Positions 1-5,522 of a stretch of DNA of 6,499 bases are shown here, in pieces. This stretch comes from Methyloprofundus sp. (GTDB lineage: Bacteria; Pseudomonadota; Gammaproteobacteria; Methylococcales; Methylomonadaceae). The notes under the pieces are model-generated. The model did not search any database. It was given only the letters and a program-made list of their open reading frames with translations, and was not told the DNA's origin. The position numbers and the translations under genes are program-made. The stretch lies in assembly GCA_030636485.1 (NCBI GenBank), contig DAOVWV010000097.1:1-6499 (forward strand). The letters run 5' to 3'. The first letter of the stretch is position 1. Every line of letters starts with the position of its first letter.

Positions 1-1816
1 CAATAACAGCGGCATAATCAGATTCACCTAAGGCTCTTGCAATATTCCCAGCTGCAAGTTTAGCCTTTTCTTTATCTGCAGCCGTCTGACTACCATCAGC
101 AACACTTAATAAGCTAACGACAGCTTGATCACCTTGTGACAACGCCACCAAAATAACGGTAGATTTTCCCGCAACAGGCTTCGCTGCTTTAAAAACAGCC
201 TGCTTAATTGACCCCGCAATATCTTTACTATCACGACGCAAACTGGCTTTTTCCTCAACGCTCAACCCAAGCCCTTTAACGGCTTCGGTCATTGCAGACC
301 CTGCCAGTAATGACTGTTTAATTGTTTCTGCCTGTTGTTGAGCACTGTCCTTAGCTTGCTGATTTTGAATCGCAGCAATGATAATCCCCTGCACTTCTGC
401 CAAAGACTTGGTTTCGGCTGGCTGCCTCTCTAGTAATCGCAATACCACCAAACGATCTTCACCCAACTCAACTGGCTCACTATTATTACCTTGTAAAACA
501 GCTTCAGAAAATGCAATATTTCTAACCGTTTCTTCAGCAGCTAGCGACTCTCCAGAATCCCGTGTAAAAAGTGCAGTTTGCTTTATTTTCAACCCTAAGT
601 CATCAGCGACTGCGAGCAAATTATCAGAATTCTCAAAACTCAATTCAGTCAGTGATTCGCCTAACTCATAAAAGGTCGTTTCTGCTTCAACTCGCTTTAC
701 TGACTCTACAACAGCCTGTTTGACCTCGGCAAGTGCTTTTGTTGCCGCAGGCTTAAGCTCTGTCACGGTAATAAGGTGATATCCAAAGGCTGATTTAACA
801 GGCTTTGATACTTCGTTTAGCGTTAAACCAGCGGCGGCTTTTTCAAACTCAGGATCCATACCACCGACAACAAACAAGCCTAAATCACCGCCTTTTTTCG
901 CCGTTAAGGTATCATCAGACAGCTCTTCTGCCAATACAGTAAAAGATTCCTGCGCCAAACGTTGCTGAGCTGCCTGTGCTTTGGCTAATGCTTGCTCTTC
1001 CGTCGTATCCTTGGTCTTGGCAAATAAGATATGGCTAATTTTACGTCGCTCTTTTGTTGAATAAAGCTCTAAATTATCCTGATAATAGTTTTCCACCTGA
1101 TCGGCTGATGGTGAAACATCCTTCATCAACTCAGATATAGACAGCTCGACATATTCAACTGAGACCTGCTCATCAGTCTGAAAAGTCGCTGCATTCTGCT
1201 GGTAGTAGCTATTGATGTCTTCAGTCGATGGCTCATTTGTAACCGGAACGACTTTAACAGTCACATATTCAATGTGTCTGCTCTGGTTCTGTATCTTAAA
1301 AAAGCGCGCTATATCTTGCTCTGAGACAAAACTGGTCTCAGTAACGGCTTTCTGGTATTGCTCCATCAGCAATGCTTTACGAATACGATTAACAAACTGC
1401 GCTGAAGTCATTCCCTGCTGCCCTAACAGGGTTTCATATTGCTGCTTATCAAACTTACCATTGTTTTGGAAATATTGCAGAGATGCAATAAATTTCCGCA
1501 CTGTTTCATCCGTTACGGTCAGATTTTCAGCGGTCACATGCTGTAATAAAAGTTCATCACGAATCAGTTTTTCGACGGCCTGTTTTTGCAATATTTCTTC
1601 AGGTATTTGCATCTGCGCATATTGCTGCTTAAATTGCGCATAAGCCTGGCTCACATCACGCTGCACAAACTCCTTATCACCCACAATGATGACAGCACTT
1701 TCCTGCCCTCCATCGGTGTAATTTTGCAGCCCCCATAATGCAAAGGGCACACAAATCAATATCAAAATGACCCAGGCAAAAGTACCTTGTGTTTTTTCTC
1801 TTATTTCTGTCAGCAT
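1..1816 (-). CDS. ppiD: PpiD, inner-membrane-anchored periplasmic chaperone of the SurA/parvulin family (3' end missing)
   Basis: The frame is open from the ATG at 1816-1814 to the left edge: 605 whole codons and no stop. E. coli PpiD has about 623 residues, so probably only some 20-35 are missing. Seen: a short N-terminus (MLTEIREKTQG), one membrane segment at about residues 12-31 (hydrophobic run ending in FALWGL), a SurA_N-like helical region at about 36-155, and a parvulin domain at about 257-352 with ISHILF (His262), GGDLG (309-313) and FGYHLI (His347). The last 250 residues form the second PpiD half. Known of the family: an N-in membrane anchor with the bulk in the periplasm, where it helps proteins leaving SecYEG; the E. 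coli parvulin domain has little or no isomerase activity. The start is supported by AAGG at 1825-1828, 8 bases upstream, and by the match to the usual MLxxIRE beginning. It stands alone after the tRNA terminator, so it needs its own promoter in 1817-2251. Confidence 0.95.
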   Translation of the reverse strand, partial: MLTEIREKTQGTFAWVILILICVPFALWGLQNYTDGGQESAVIIVGDKEFVQRDVSQAYAQFKQQYAQMQIPEEILQKQAVEKLIRDELLLQHVTAENLTVTDETVRKFIASLQYFQNNGKFDKQQYETLLGQQGMTSAQFVNRIRKALLMEQYQKAVTETSFVSEQDIARFFKIQNQSRHIEYVTVKVVPVTNEPSTEDINSYYQQNAATFQTDEQVSVEYVELSISELMKDVSPSADQVENYYQDNLELYSTKERRKISHILFAKTKDTTEEQALAKAQAAQQRLAQESFTVLAEELSDDTLTAKKGGDLGLFVVGGMDPEFEKAAAGLTLNEVSKPVKSAFGYHLITVTELKPAATKALAEVKQAVVESVKRVEAETTFYELGESLTELSFENSDNLLAVADDLGLKIKQTALFTRDSGESLAAEETVRNIAFSEAVLQGNNSEPVELGEDRLVVLRLLERQPAETKSLAEVQGIIIAAIQNQQAKDSAQQQAETIKQSLLAGSAMTEAVKGLGLSVEEKASLRRDSKDIAGSIKQAVFKAAKPVAGKSTVILVALSQGDQAVVSLLSVADGSQTAADKEKAKLAAGNIARALGESDYAAVI

Positions 1817-1868
1817 CCAATTAGCCTTATTCGATTAATTAACTTAGGTTTATATATACTTCTCAAAA

Positions 1869-1898
1869 TCAAACTGAAGTATACACTAATAAGTTCAA
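1869..1898 (-). promoter_or_regulatory. Candidate sigma-E-like promoter for ppiD
   Basis: Reading the minus strand, TGAACTT (1891-1897, within TTGAACTT to 1898) is followed after 17 bases by TTTGA (1869-1873). The extracytoplasmic-stress sigma factor RpoE prefers GGAACTT and a TC-containing -10 such as TCTGA at about 16-17 bases. The -35 part fits well; the -10 lacks the conserved C. Predicted transcription would start near 1863, about 45 bases before the ppiD ATG. TATACT (1880-1885) in the spacer offers an alternative sigma-70 -10 but has no good -35. This is a motif match only. Confidence 0.3.
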
Positions 1899-1960
1899 TG
1901 TTTAACCTAGTGTTACTGTGTGCACAGAAAAACCATGCCAAACCTCAAATCCTTGTTATT

Positions 1961-2002
1961 CTATTTCTTTAACTTTTGCTGATATCGACAATCCTTAGCC
2001 AT
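1961..2002 (-). other. Possible 13-codon small ORF with a strong purine-rich ribosome-binding tract
   Basis: ATG at 2002-2000 reads MAKDCRYQQKLKK and stops at TAG (1961-1963). Directly upstream is AGAAAGGGAGGGGG (2004-2017), an unusually strong Shine-Dalgarno-like tract; AAGG lies 8 bases and GGAGG about 4 bases before the ATG. The same frame also has an ATG at 2035, giving 24 residues, and stays open further upstream to a TAG near 2130, which would fit either a remnant of a longer gene or chance. The peptide is basic and matches nothing I can name with confidence. It could be a leader peptide, a degraded mobile-element end, or noise. Confidence 0.15.
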
Positions 2003-2226
2003 ACCCCCTCCCTTTCTGCTAGCGTTTGTACCCATGCTAGATCGAATAAATGTCGGGAATACTAAGCAGGATTTTGGTAATAGCTGAATCTTACACGTAA
2101 TCAGGTCAGTTTTTACATTGGTTTGCAGCTAAAAAAATCGCTGACAATCTAGATCTAAGGCATTCCAAATATCATGTCTAAGTACAATATCTCCGAGCTT
2201 AATCTGACAGCCAAAAGCTTACAAAC

Positions 2227-2232
2227 ATTATA
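2227..2232 (-). promoter_or_regulatory. Lone TATAAT -10 element downstream of the tRNA terminator
   Basis: The minus strand has a perfect TATAAT 20 bases past the tRNA terminator U-run. Upstream, only T-rich sequence is available as a -35 (TTGTTT at 15 bases or TTTGTT at 16). If active, it would give a ppiD transcript with a leader of about 400 bases, or an intergenic RNA. It is weakly supported because the region is A/T-rich and part of the -35 would be terminator sequence. Confidence 0.2.
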
Positions 2233-2251
2233 TTGATCAAAAAATTTAAAC

Positions 2252-2289
2252 AAAAAAAAACCCCGAACCAAATGGTCGAGGTTTTTTTT
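2252..2289 (-). terminator. Rho-independent terminator of the tRNA-Val/tRNA-Asp transcript
   Basis: On the minus strand, CCTCGACC, loop ATTT and GGTTCGGGG form a stem with one bulged T and one G.U pair, followed by nine Ts (2252-2260). It begins about 8 bases after the CCA of tRNA-Asp. The opposite strand has eight Ts at 2282-2289, so it could also act on any plus-strand RNA. It separates the tRNA unit, and any read-through from hupB, from ppiD. Confidence 0.9.
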
Positions 2290-2296
2290 AAGAATA

Positions 2297-2373
2297 TGGC
2301 GGAGCGGACGGGATTCGAACCCGCGACCTCCGGCGTGACAGGCCAGCATTCTAACCAGCTGAACTACCGCTCC
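2297..2373 (-). tRNA. tRNA-Asp, anticodon GUC
   Basis: A full 77-base cloverleaf. The acceptor GGAGCGG pairs with CCGCTCC, followed by discriminator G and an encoded CCA (2297-2299). The anticodon arm is CTGGC-CTGTCAC-GCCGG with GTC in the anticodon position, which reads GAC and GAU. The T arm is GCGGG-TTCGAAT-CCCGT, with a terminal G.U pair. It follows tRNA-Val by 13 bases and probably shares its precursor; the terminator lies just downstream. Confidence 0.98.
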
Positions 2374-2386
2374 AAGTCTAAGTCTG

Positions 2387-2462
2387 TGGTGGGTGATGAG
2401 GGGTTCGAACCCCCGACCCTCGCCTTGTAAGGGCGATGCTCTCCCAGCTGAGCTAATCACCC
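2387..2462 (-). tRNA. tRNA-Val, anticodon UAC
   Basis: A 76-base cloverleaf. The acceptor GGGTGAT pairs with ATCACCC, followed by discriminator A and an encoded CCA (2387-2389). The D arm is GCTC...GAGC. The anticodon arm TCGCC-CTTACAA-GGCGA has TAC, reading GUA, GUG and, when modified, GUU. The T arm GGGGG-TTCGAAC-CCCTC has one G.U pair. It is the first gene of a two-tRNA unit starting about 10 bases after the predicted transcription start near 2472. Confidence 0.98.
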
Positions 2463-2478
2463 CGACTTAAGAAACACT

Positions 2479-2506
2479 ATTATACAACTTTTTTTCAATA
2501 GTGCAA
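2479..2506 (-). promoter_or_regulatory. Strong sigma-70 promoter for the tRNA-Val/tRNA-Asp unit
   Basis: TTGCAC (2501-2506) and a perfect TATAAT (2479-2484) are separated by 16 bases on the minus strand. Transcription would start near 2472, ten bases before tRNA-Val. The A/T palindrome directly upstream (2509-2534) falls where an UP element contacts the RNA polymerase alpha subunits. The bases after the -10 (AGTGTTTC) are not the GC-rich discriminator usual for stringently controlled stable-RNA promoters. Confidence 0.85.
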
Positions 2507-2508
2507 AC

Positions 2509-2534
2509 TTTTTTTTAAATAAATTTAAAAAAAA
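2509..2534. repeat. Perfect 26-bp A/T-only palindrome, likely UP element or curved DNA
   Basis: The plus strand reads eight T, AAAT, AA, ATTT, eight A: perfect 12-base arms around a 2-base centre, with no G or C. It begins 4 bases after the hupB stop and ends 2 bases before the tRNA promoter -35, so it spans about -37 to -62 of that promoter. Phased A- and T-tracts favour alpha-subunit binding and DNA curvature. As RNA it would make an A-U-only hairpin without a downstream U-run, so it is a poor intrinsic terminator for hupB. Confidence 0.8.
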
Positions 2535-2538
2535 TTAT

Positions 2539-2814
2539 TTACCCATTAACACTGTCTTTTAAACCTTTACCCGCTTTAAAAGAAGGGATTCTTGCAGCCT
2601 TAATAGTGATTTCTGCGCCTGTTTGTGGGTTACGGCCTTTACGCTCAGCTCTGTCTTTCACTGAGAATGTACCAAACCCTACTAATGCAACAGAATCATT
2701 CTCTTTTAATGCATCAGTAACGGAAGACATAAAGGCATCAAGGGCACGCCCTGCATCCGCCTTTGTTAGATCGGAAGCTTCCGCCATTGCATCGATTAAT
2801 TCTGATTTATTCAT
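2539..2814 (-). CDS. hupB: HU-beta type DNA-binding nucleoid protein
   Basis: 91 residues, the normal HU size (E. coli HU-beta has 90). It begins [12 protein letters not shown] and contains the family signature around [10 protein letters not shown] (46-55) and the beta-arm tip RNPQTG (61-66), whose Pro63 intercalates and kinks DNA in known HU structures. The C-terminal helix ends in [12 protein letters not shown]. Function from the family: a dimeric, sequence-independent DNA-bending protein that compacts the nucleoid and aids replication and recombination. The start is supported by AGGAG (2823-2827), 8 bases before the ATG. It has its own promoter (2901-2930) in the 140-base gap after lon; no terminator separates it from lon or from the tRNA genes, so read-through in both directions is possible. 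HU-alpha is equally similar in outline; the beta assignment rests mainly on the location next to lon. Confidence 0.96.
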   Translation of the reverse strand: MNKSELIDAMAEASDLTKADAGRALDAFMSSVTDALKENDSVALVGFGTFSVKDRAERKGRNPQTGAEITIKAARIPSFKAGKGLKDSVNG

Positions 2815-2900
2815 CTACTCTTCTCCTAAGGAAAGACTTCTAGCACAATATTATGCCATTCAGCCAAATTATTTTTTAAAACACCATTTAAGCGAGTGTA

Positions 2901-2930
2901 TTTATATCAAGTCAAACCCAGTCATGTCAA
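2901..2930 (-). promoter_or_regulatory. Sigma-70 promoter of hupB with a TTGACWTGA direct repeat
   Basis: A consensus TTGACA (2925-2930) is followed after 18 bases by TATAAA (2901-2906). Transcription would start near 2894, giving a leader of about 80 bases. The spacer contains a second copy of the -35 region: TTGACATGA (2922-2930) and TTGACTTGA (2907-2915), 15 bases apart. A further extended -10-like TGGCATAAT lies nearer the gene (about 2849-2857) without a clear -35; E. coli hupB also uses several promoters. Confidence 0.7.
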
Positions 2931-2954
2931 GCAATACAACACACTACCTTAAAA

Positions 2955-5375
2955 CTAATGCGCTCTAACAGGGCTCTCACCTGCTTTTTTACTGCCTTTC
3001 TTACCCGCTTCAATTGATTTATTTAATGGCTCTGGCTGGTACTGTAATGCAATATCCAGCACCTGGTCTATCCAGCGCACAGGTTTGATAATCAGGTTTT
3101 GTGTTACATTATCAGGGATCTCCGTCAAGTCCTTTTTATTTTCTTCTGGAATAATAACCGTCTGAATCCCTCCGCGGTGCGCAGCCAGCAACTTTTCTTT
3201 TAAGCCGCCGATAGCCAACACCTCTCCCCTTAAAGTAATTTCACCCGTCATTGCAACATCTGCCCTGACAGGAATGCCCGTTAAAGCAGAAATTGTTGCT
3301 GTACACATGCCTACACCAGCACTCGGCCCATCTTTTGGTGTAGCGCCTTCCGGTACATGTATATGTAAATCCTGCTTCTGAAAAGCCTCATCAGCAATCC
3401 CCAGCGCTTGCGCCCTTGCGCGTACTACAGTGACAGCGGCCTCAATCGACTCCTTCATGACATCGCCTAACTTTCCTGTCGTAACCTGCTTACCTTTACC
3501 TGGCATAACCACCGCTTCAATCGTTAGTAGCTCACCACCGACTTCAGTCCACGCCAGGCCAGTGACTTGCCCAACCTGATCCTGCTCTTCTGCCAGACCA
3601 TAACTAAAACGACGTACACCCAGATAATCTGGCAAGGTATCAGCATCTATATTGACCAACCCATTTTTCTCTTTTAACAAGAGCTGCTTGACAACTTTAC
3701 GGCAAATTTTAGAAATTTCCCGTTCTAAACTACGCACCCCGGCTTCACGCGTATAATAGCGAACAATATCCCTGATAACCTCTTGCTCAACCTTTACTTC
3801 AGATACTAACAATCCATTATTCTTCAACTGCTTAGGCAATAAATATCGCATTGCAATATTTATTTTTTCATCTTCTGTATAACCCGCCAAACGGATAACT
3901 TCCATTCTATCCAATAAAGGCCCTGGGATATTCATGGTATTTGCTGTCGCCACAAACATCACATCTGCCAAGTCAAAATCGACTTCTAGATAATGATCGG
4001 CAAACGCTTTATTTTGCTCCGGATCAAGCACTTCCAATAATGCCGAGGCTGGATCACCACGAAAATCACCTGACATTTTATCAATTTCATCAAGTAAAAA
4101 TAGTGGATTACGGACCTTCACCTTAGACAGGCTTTGTAATATCTTACCTGGCATAGAGCCAATATAAGTACGCCTATGCCCTCTTATTTCCGCTTCATCA
4201 CGCACACCACCCAAAGCCATACGCACATATTTTCTATTCGTTGCGCGGGCAATTGACTCTCCCAAAGATGTCTTACCTACACCAGGAGGTCCCACCAGAC
4301 AAAGAATCGGTCCGTTAAGCGATTTGACACGCTTCTGCACAGCCAAATACTCTAAAATCCGCTCTTTAACCTTCTCCAGGCCATAGTGATCTGCATCCAG
4401 AATTTCTTCAGCCAATTTTAAATCATGACGCACCTTGGTTTTCTTTTTCCAGGGCACATTCAACATCCAATCTATATAATTGCGCACTACCGAAGCCTCG
4501 GCAGACATAGGGGACATCATTTTAAGCTTACTTAACTCTACCTCAGCCTTTTCCTTGGCCTCTTTAGACATTCCGGCTTTGGCAATTTTCTGCTCCAGCT
4601 CTTCCACTTCGCTAACAGCATCATCCATTTCGCCCAGCTCTTTTTGAATGGCCTTCATTTGCTCATTCAAATAATATTCCCTCTGGTTTTTATCCATTTG
4701 CTGCTTAACGCGAACCCGGATATTTTTTTCCAGCTCAAGCAAATCCGTTTCACTTTCCATCAATAGCATCAGCTTTTCAAGGCGCTGAACAATATCTGAC
4801 ATTTCCAGCAGTTCCTGCTTTTCAGATACCTTGAGACTCATATGCGCCGCCATTGTATCAGCCAAGCGCCCTGCTTCGTCTATTCCAGCCAATGCATTTA
4901 ATACTTCAGGAGGAATTTTGCTATTGAGCTTTACATACTGACTGAATGAATCCATAGCAGCACGAACCAATGCATCTAGCTCGGCATCAGTCAGTGTAAT
5001 AATATCGCTCACCTCACTGACTTCAGCATAAATACAGCCATCCTGCTCTTTATAATCCAGAACTCTGCTACGCTGCTCACCTTCAACCAACACTTTCACT
5101 GTTCCATCAGGAAGCTTTAATAATTGCAAAATATTAGCCAGGGTTCCCAGAGTATGCAATTCATCAAAAACAGGGTCATCCACATCCGCCTCTTTTTGTG
5201 TAACAAGAAAAACCTGCTTATCTTCTTGCATGGCTTTATCCAAAGCCTCAATGGATTTTTCCCGCCCTACAAATAAAGGGATAACCATATGCGGATAAAC
5301 AACAACATCCCGCAACGGCAAAACCGGGGTTAAATTATCACTCATAATCAGATCGGTTAATTCATTTGTTTCCAT
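2955..5375 (-). CDS. lon: Lon, ATP-dependent serine protease
   Basis: 806 residues; E. coli Lon has 784. Cytosolic homohexameric AAA+ protease that degrades misfolded proteins and short-lived regulators. Domains: LON N-terminal substrate-binding domain (about 14-205), long helical/coiled-coil region (about 210-300), AAA+ module with Walker A GPPGVGKTS (362-370, Lys368), Walker B LFLLDEID (425-432), sensor-1 VATAN (475-479), arginine finger Arg490 and sensor-2 Arg548, then the S16 protease domain with KDGPSAG (nucleophile Ser685) and GGLKEK (catalytic Lys728). All residues needed for activity are present. The start at Met1 is chosen because AAAGG (5384-5388) sits 8 bases upstream; Met11 (MSDNLTPVLP) resembles other Lon starts but has no ribosome-binding site. 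Odd: about 16 residues more than E. coli at the C-terminus, rich in Lys and Gly. Located between clpX and hupB as in many gammaproteobacteria, with its own promoter. Confidence 0.98.
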   Translation of the reverse strand: METNELTDLIMSDNLTPVLPLRDVVVYPHMVIPLFVGREKSIEALDKAMQEDKQVFLVTQKEADVDDPVFDELHTLGTLANILQLLKLPDGTVKVLVEGEQRSRVLDYKEQDGCIYAEVSEVSDIITLTDAELDALVRAAMDSFSQYVKLNSKIPPEVLNALAGIDEAGRLADTMAAHMSLKVSEKQELLEMSDIVQRLEKLMLLMESETDLLELEKNIRVRVKQQMDKNQREYYLNEQMKAIQKELGEMDDAVSEVEELEQKIAKAGMSKEAKEKAEVELSKLKMMSPMSAEASVVRNYIDWMLNVPWKKKTKVRHDLKLAEEILDADHYGLEKVKERILEYLAVQKRVKSLNGPILCLVGPPGVGKTSLGESIARATNRKYVRMALGGVRDEAEIRGHRRTYIGSMPGKILQSLSKVKVRNPLFLLDEIDKMSGDFRGDPASALLEVLDPEQNKAFADHYLEVDFDLADVMFVATANTMNIPGPLLDRMEVIRLAGYTEDEKINIAMRYLLPKQLKNNGLLVSEVKVEQEVIRDIVRYYTREAGVRSLEREISKICRKVVKQLLLKEKNGLVNIDADTLPDYLGVRRFSYGLAEEQDQVGQVTGLAWTEVGGELLTIEAVVMPGKGKQVTTGKLGDVMKESIEAAVTVVRARAQALGIADEAFQKQDLHIHVPEGATPKDGPSAGVGMCTATISALTGIPVRADVAMTGEITLRGEVLAIGGLKEKLLAAHRGGIQTVIIPEENKKDLTEIPDNVTQNLIIKPVRWIDQVLDIALQYQPEPLNKSIEAGKKGSKKAGESPVRAH

Positions 5376-5412
5376 GTAGGGAGCCTTTATTCAATTTTTA
5401 AAATATACGTTT

Positions 5413-5441
5413 AATATAAGGATGATTGCTTGTTTAACAAG
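5413..5441 (-). promoter_or_regulatory. lon promoter, readable as sigma-32-like (heat shock) or sigma-70
   Basis: On the minus strand, CTTGTT (5436-5441) and CCTTATAT (5414-5421) are 14 bases apart. Compared with the sigma-32 pattern CTTGAA and CCCCATNT, this matches 4 of 6 and 5 of 7 defined positions, and lon is a classic heat-shock gene. The same bases also give a sigma-70 reading: TTGTTA (5435-5440), 16 bases, TATATT (5413-5418). Either starts transcription near 5406, leaving a leader of about 30 bases. It lies between the clpX terminator and lon. Confidence 0.6.
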
Positions 5442-5460
5442 GCACAACCCTAAAAAACAA

Positions 5461-5499
5461 AAAAAAGCGGGAGTTTATTAAATAAACTCCCGCTTTTTT
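5461..5499 (-). terminator. Strong rho-independent terminator after clpX
   Basis: A near-perfect palindrome: 13-base arms GCGGGAGTTTATT and AATAAACTCCCGC around a single central base (5467-5493), flanked by six As on one side and six Ts on the other so the stem can extend to 19 pairs. On the minus strand the hairpin is followed by an uninterrupted T run. It starts 23 bases after the clpX stop and lies upstream of the lon promoter, so clpX and lon are separate units. The symmetry would also stop plus-strand transcripts, though no plus-strand gene is seen. Confidence 0.95.
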
Positions 5500-5522
5500 A
5501 AATTGTAATATTTACTTCAGAA

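Larger units (their letters stand above)
1817..2251. other. Intergenic region between the tRNA terminator and ppiD
   Basis: About 435 A/T-rich bases with no convincing protein gene on either strand. Open frames here are short or run out of neighbouring genes and look like no family I recognise. Contents I can point to: a perfect TATAAT on the minus strand (2227-2232) without a good -35; a 13-codon ORF behind a purine-rich tract (1961-2002); a 7-codon ORF (1913-1936) with GAGG six bases upstream; a short palindrome CTGTGTGCACAG (1916-1927); and the sigma-E-like motif at 1869-1898. I see no GC-rich hairpin with a T run, so no sRNA end can be assigned. No copy of a tRNA 3' end is present, so there is no sign of a tRNA-targeted integration scar. 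Confidence 0.6.

Noticed and set aside
378..671. 97-codon plus-strand open frame
   Set aside because: It is antisense to the C-terminal half of ppiD and resembles no known family.
1212..1643. 143-codon plus-strand open frame rich in Cys and Ser
   Set aside because: It lies wholly antisense to ppiD, which has clear domains; the composition is typical of a shadow frame.
1916..1927. CTGTGTGCACAG palindrome as a LexA box
   Set aside because: LexA sites need CTGT and ACAG with 8 bases between them; here only 4 separate them, and no SOS gene is nearby.
1787..1972. 61-codon plus-strand open frame over the ppiD start and its upstream region
   Set aside because: It overlaps the ppiD 5' end on the opposite strand, is A/T-rich and hydrophobic by composition, and has no good ribosome-binding site.
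2297..2373. Integration site at the tRNA-Asp 3' end
   Set aside because: No repeat of the tRNA 3' portion and no integrase gene are present downstream within the window.
2233..2430. 65-codon plus-strand open frame containing TGFEPATSGVT
   Set aside because: It is antisense to the tRNAs and terminator; this peptide type is a well-known artefact of translating tRNA genes.
2155..2460. 101-codon minus-strand open frame across both tRNAs
   Set aside because: It reads through the two tRNA genes and the terminator; the apparent peptide (GRGFESRPLRH-type) is the familiar false translation of tRNA sequence.
2606..2968. 120-codon plus-strand open frame
   Set aside because: It is antisense to hupB and its promoter; it has no recognisable domain or ribosome-binding site.
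3941..4126. 61-codon plus-strand open frame inside lon
   Set aside because: It is antisense to the highly conserved AAA+ module of Lon.
5343..5345. Met11 of Lon as the true start
   Set aside because: It has no ribosome-binding site upstream, whereas Met1 has AAAGG at 8 bases; it cannot be fully excluded without N-terminal data.
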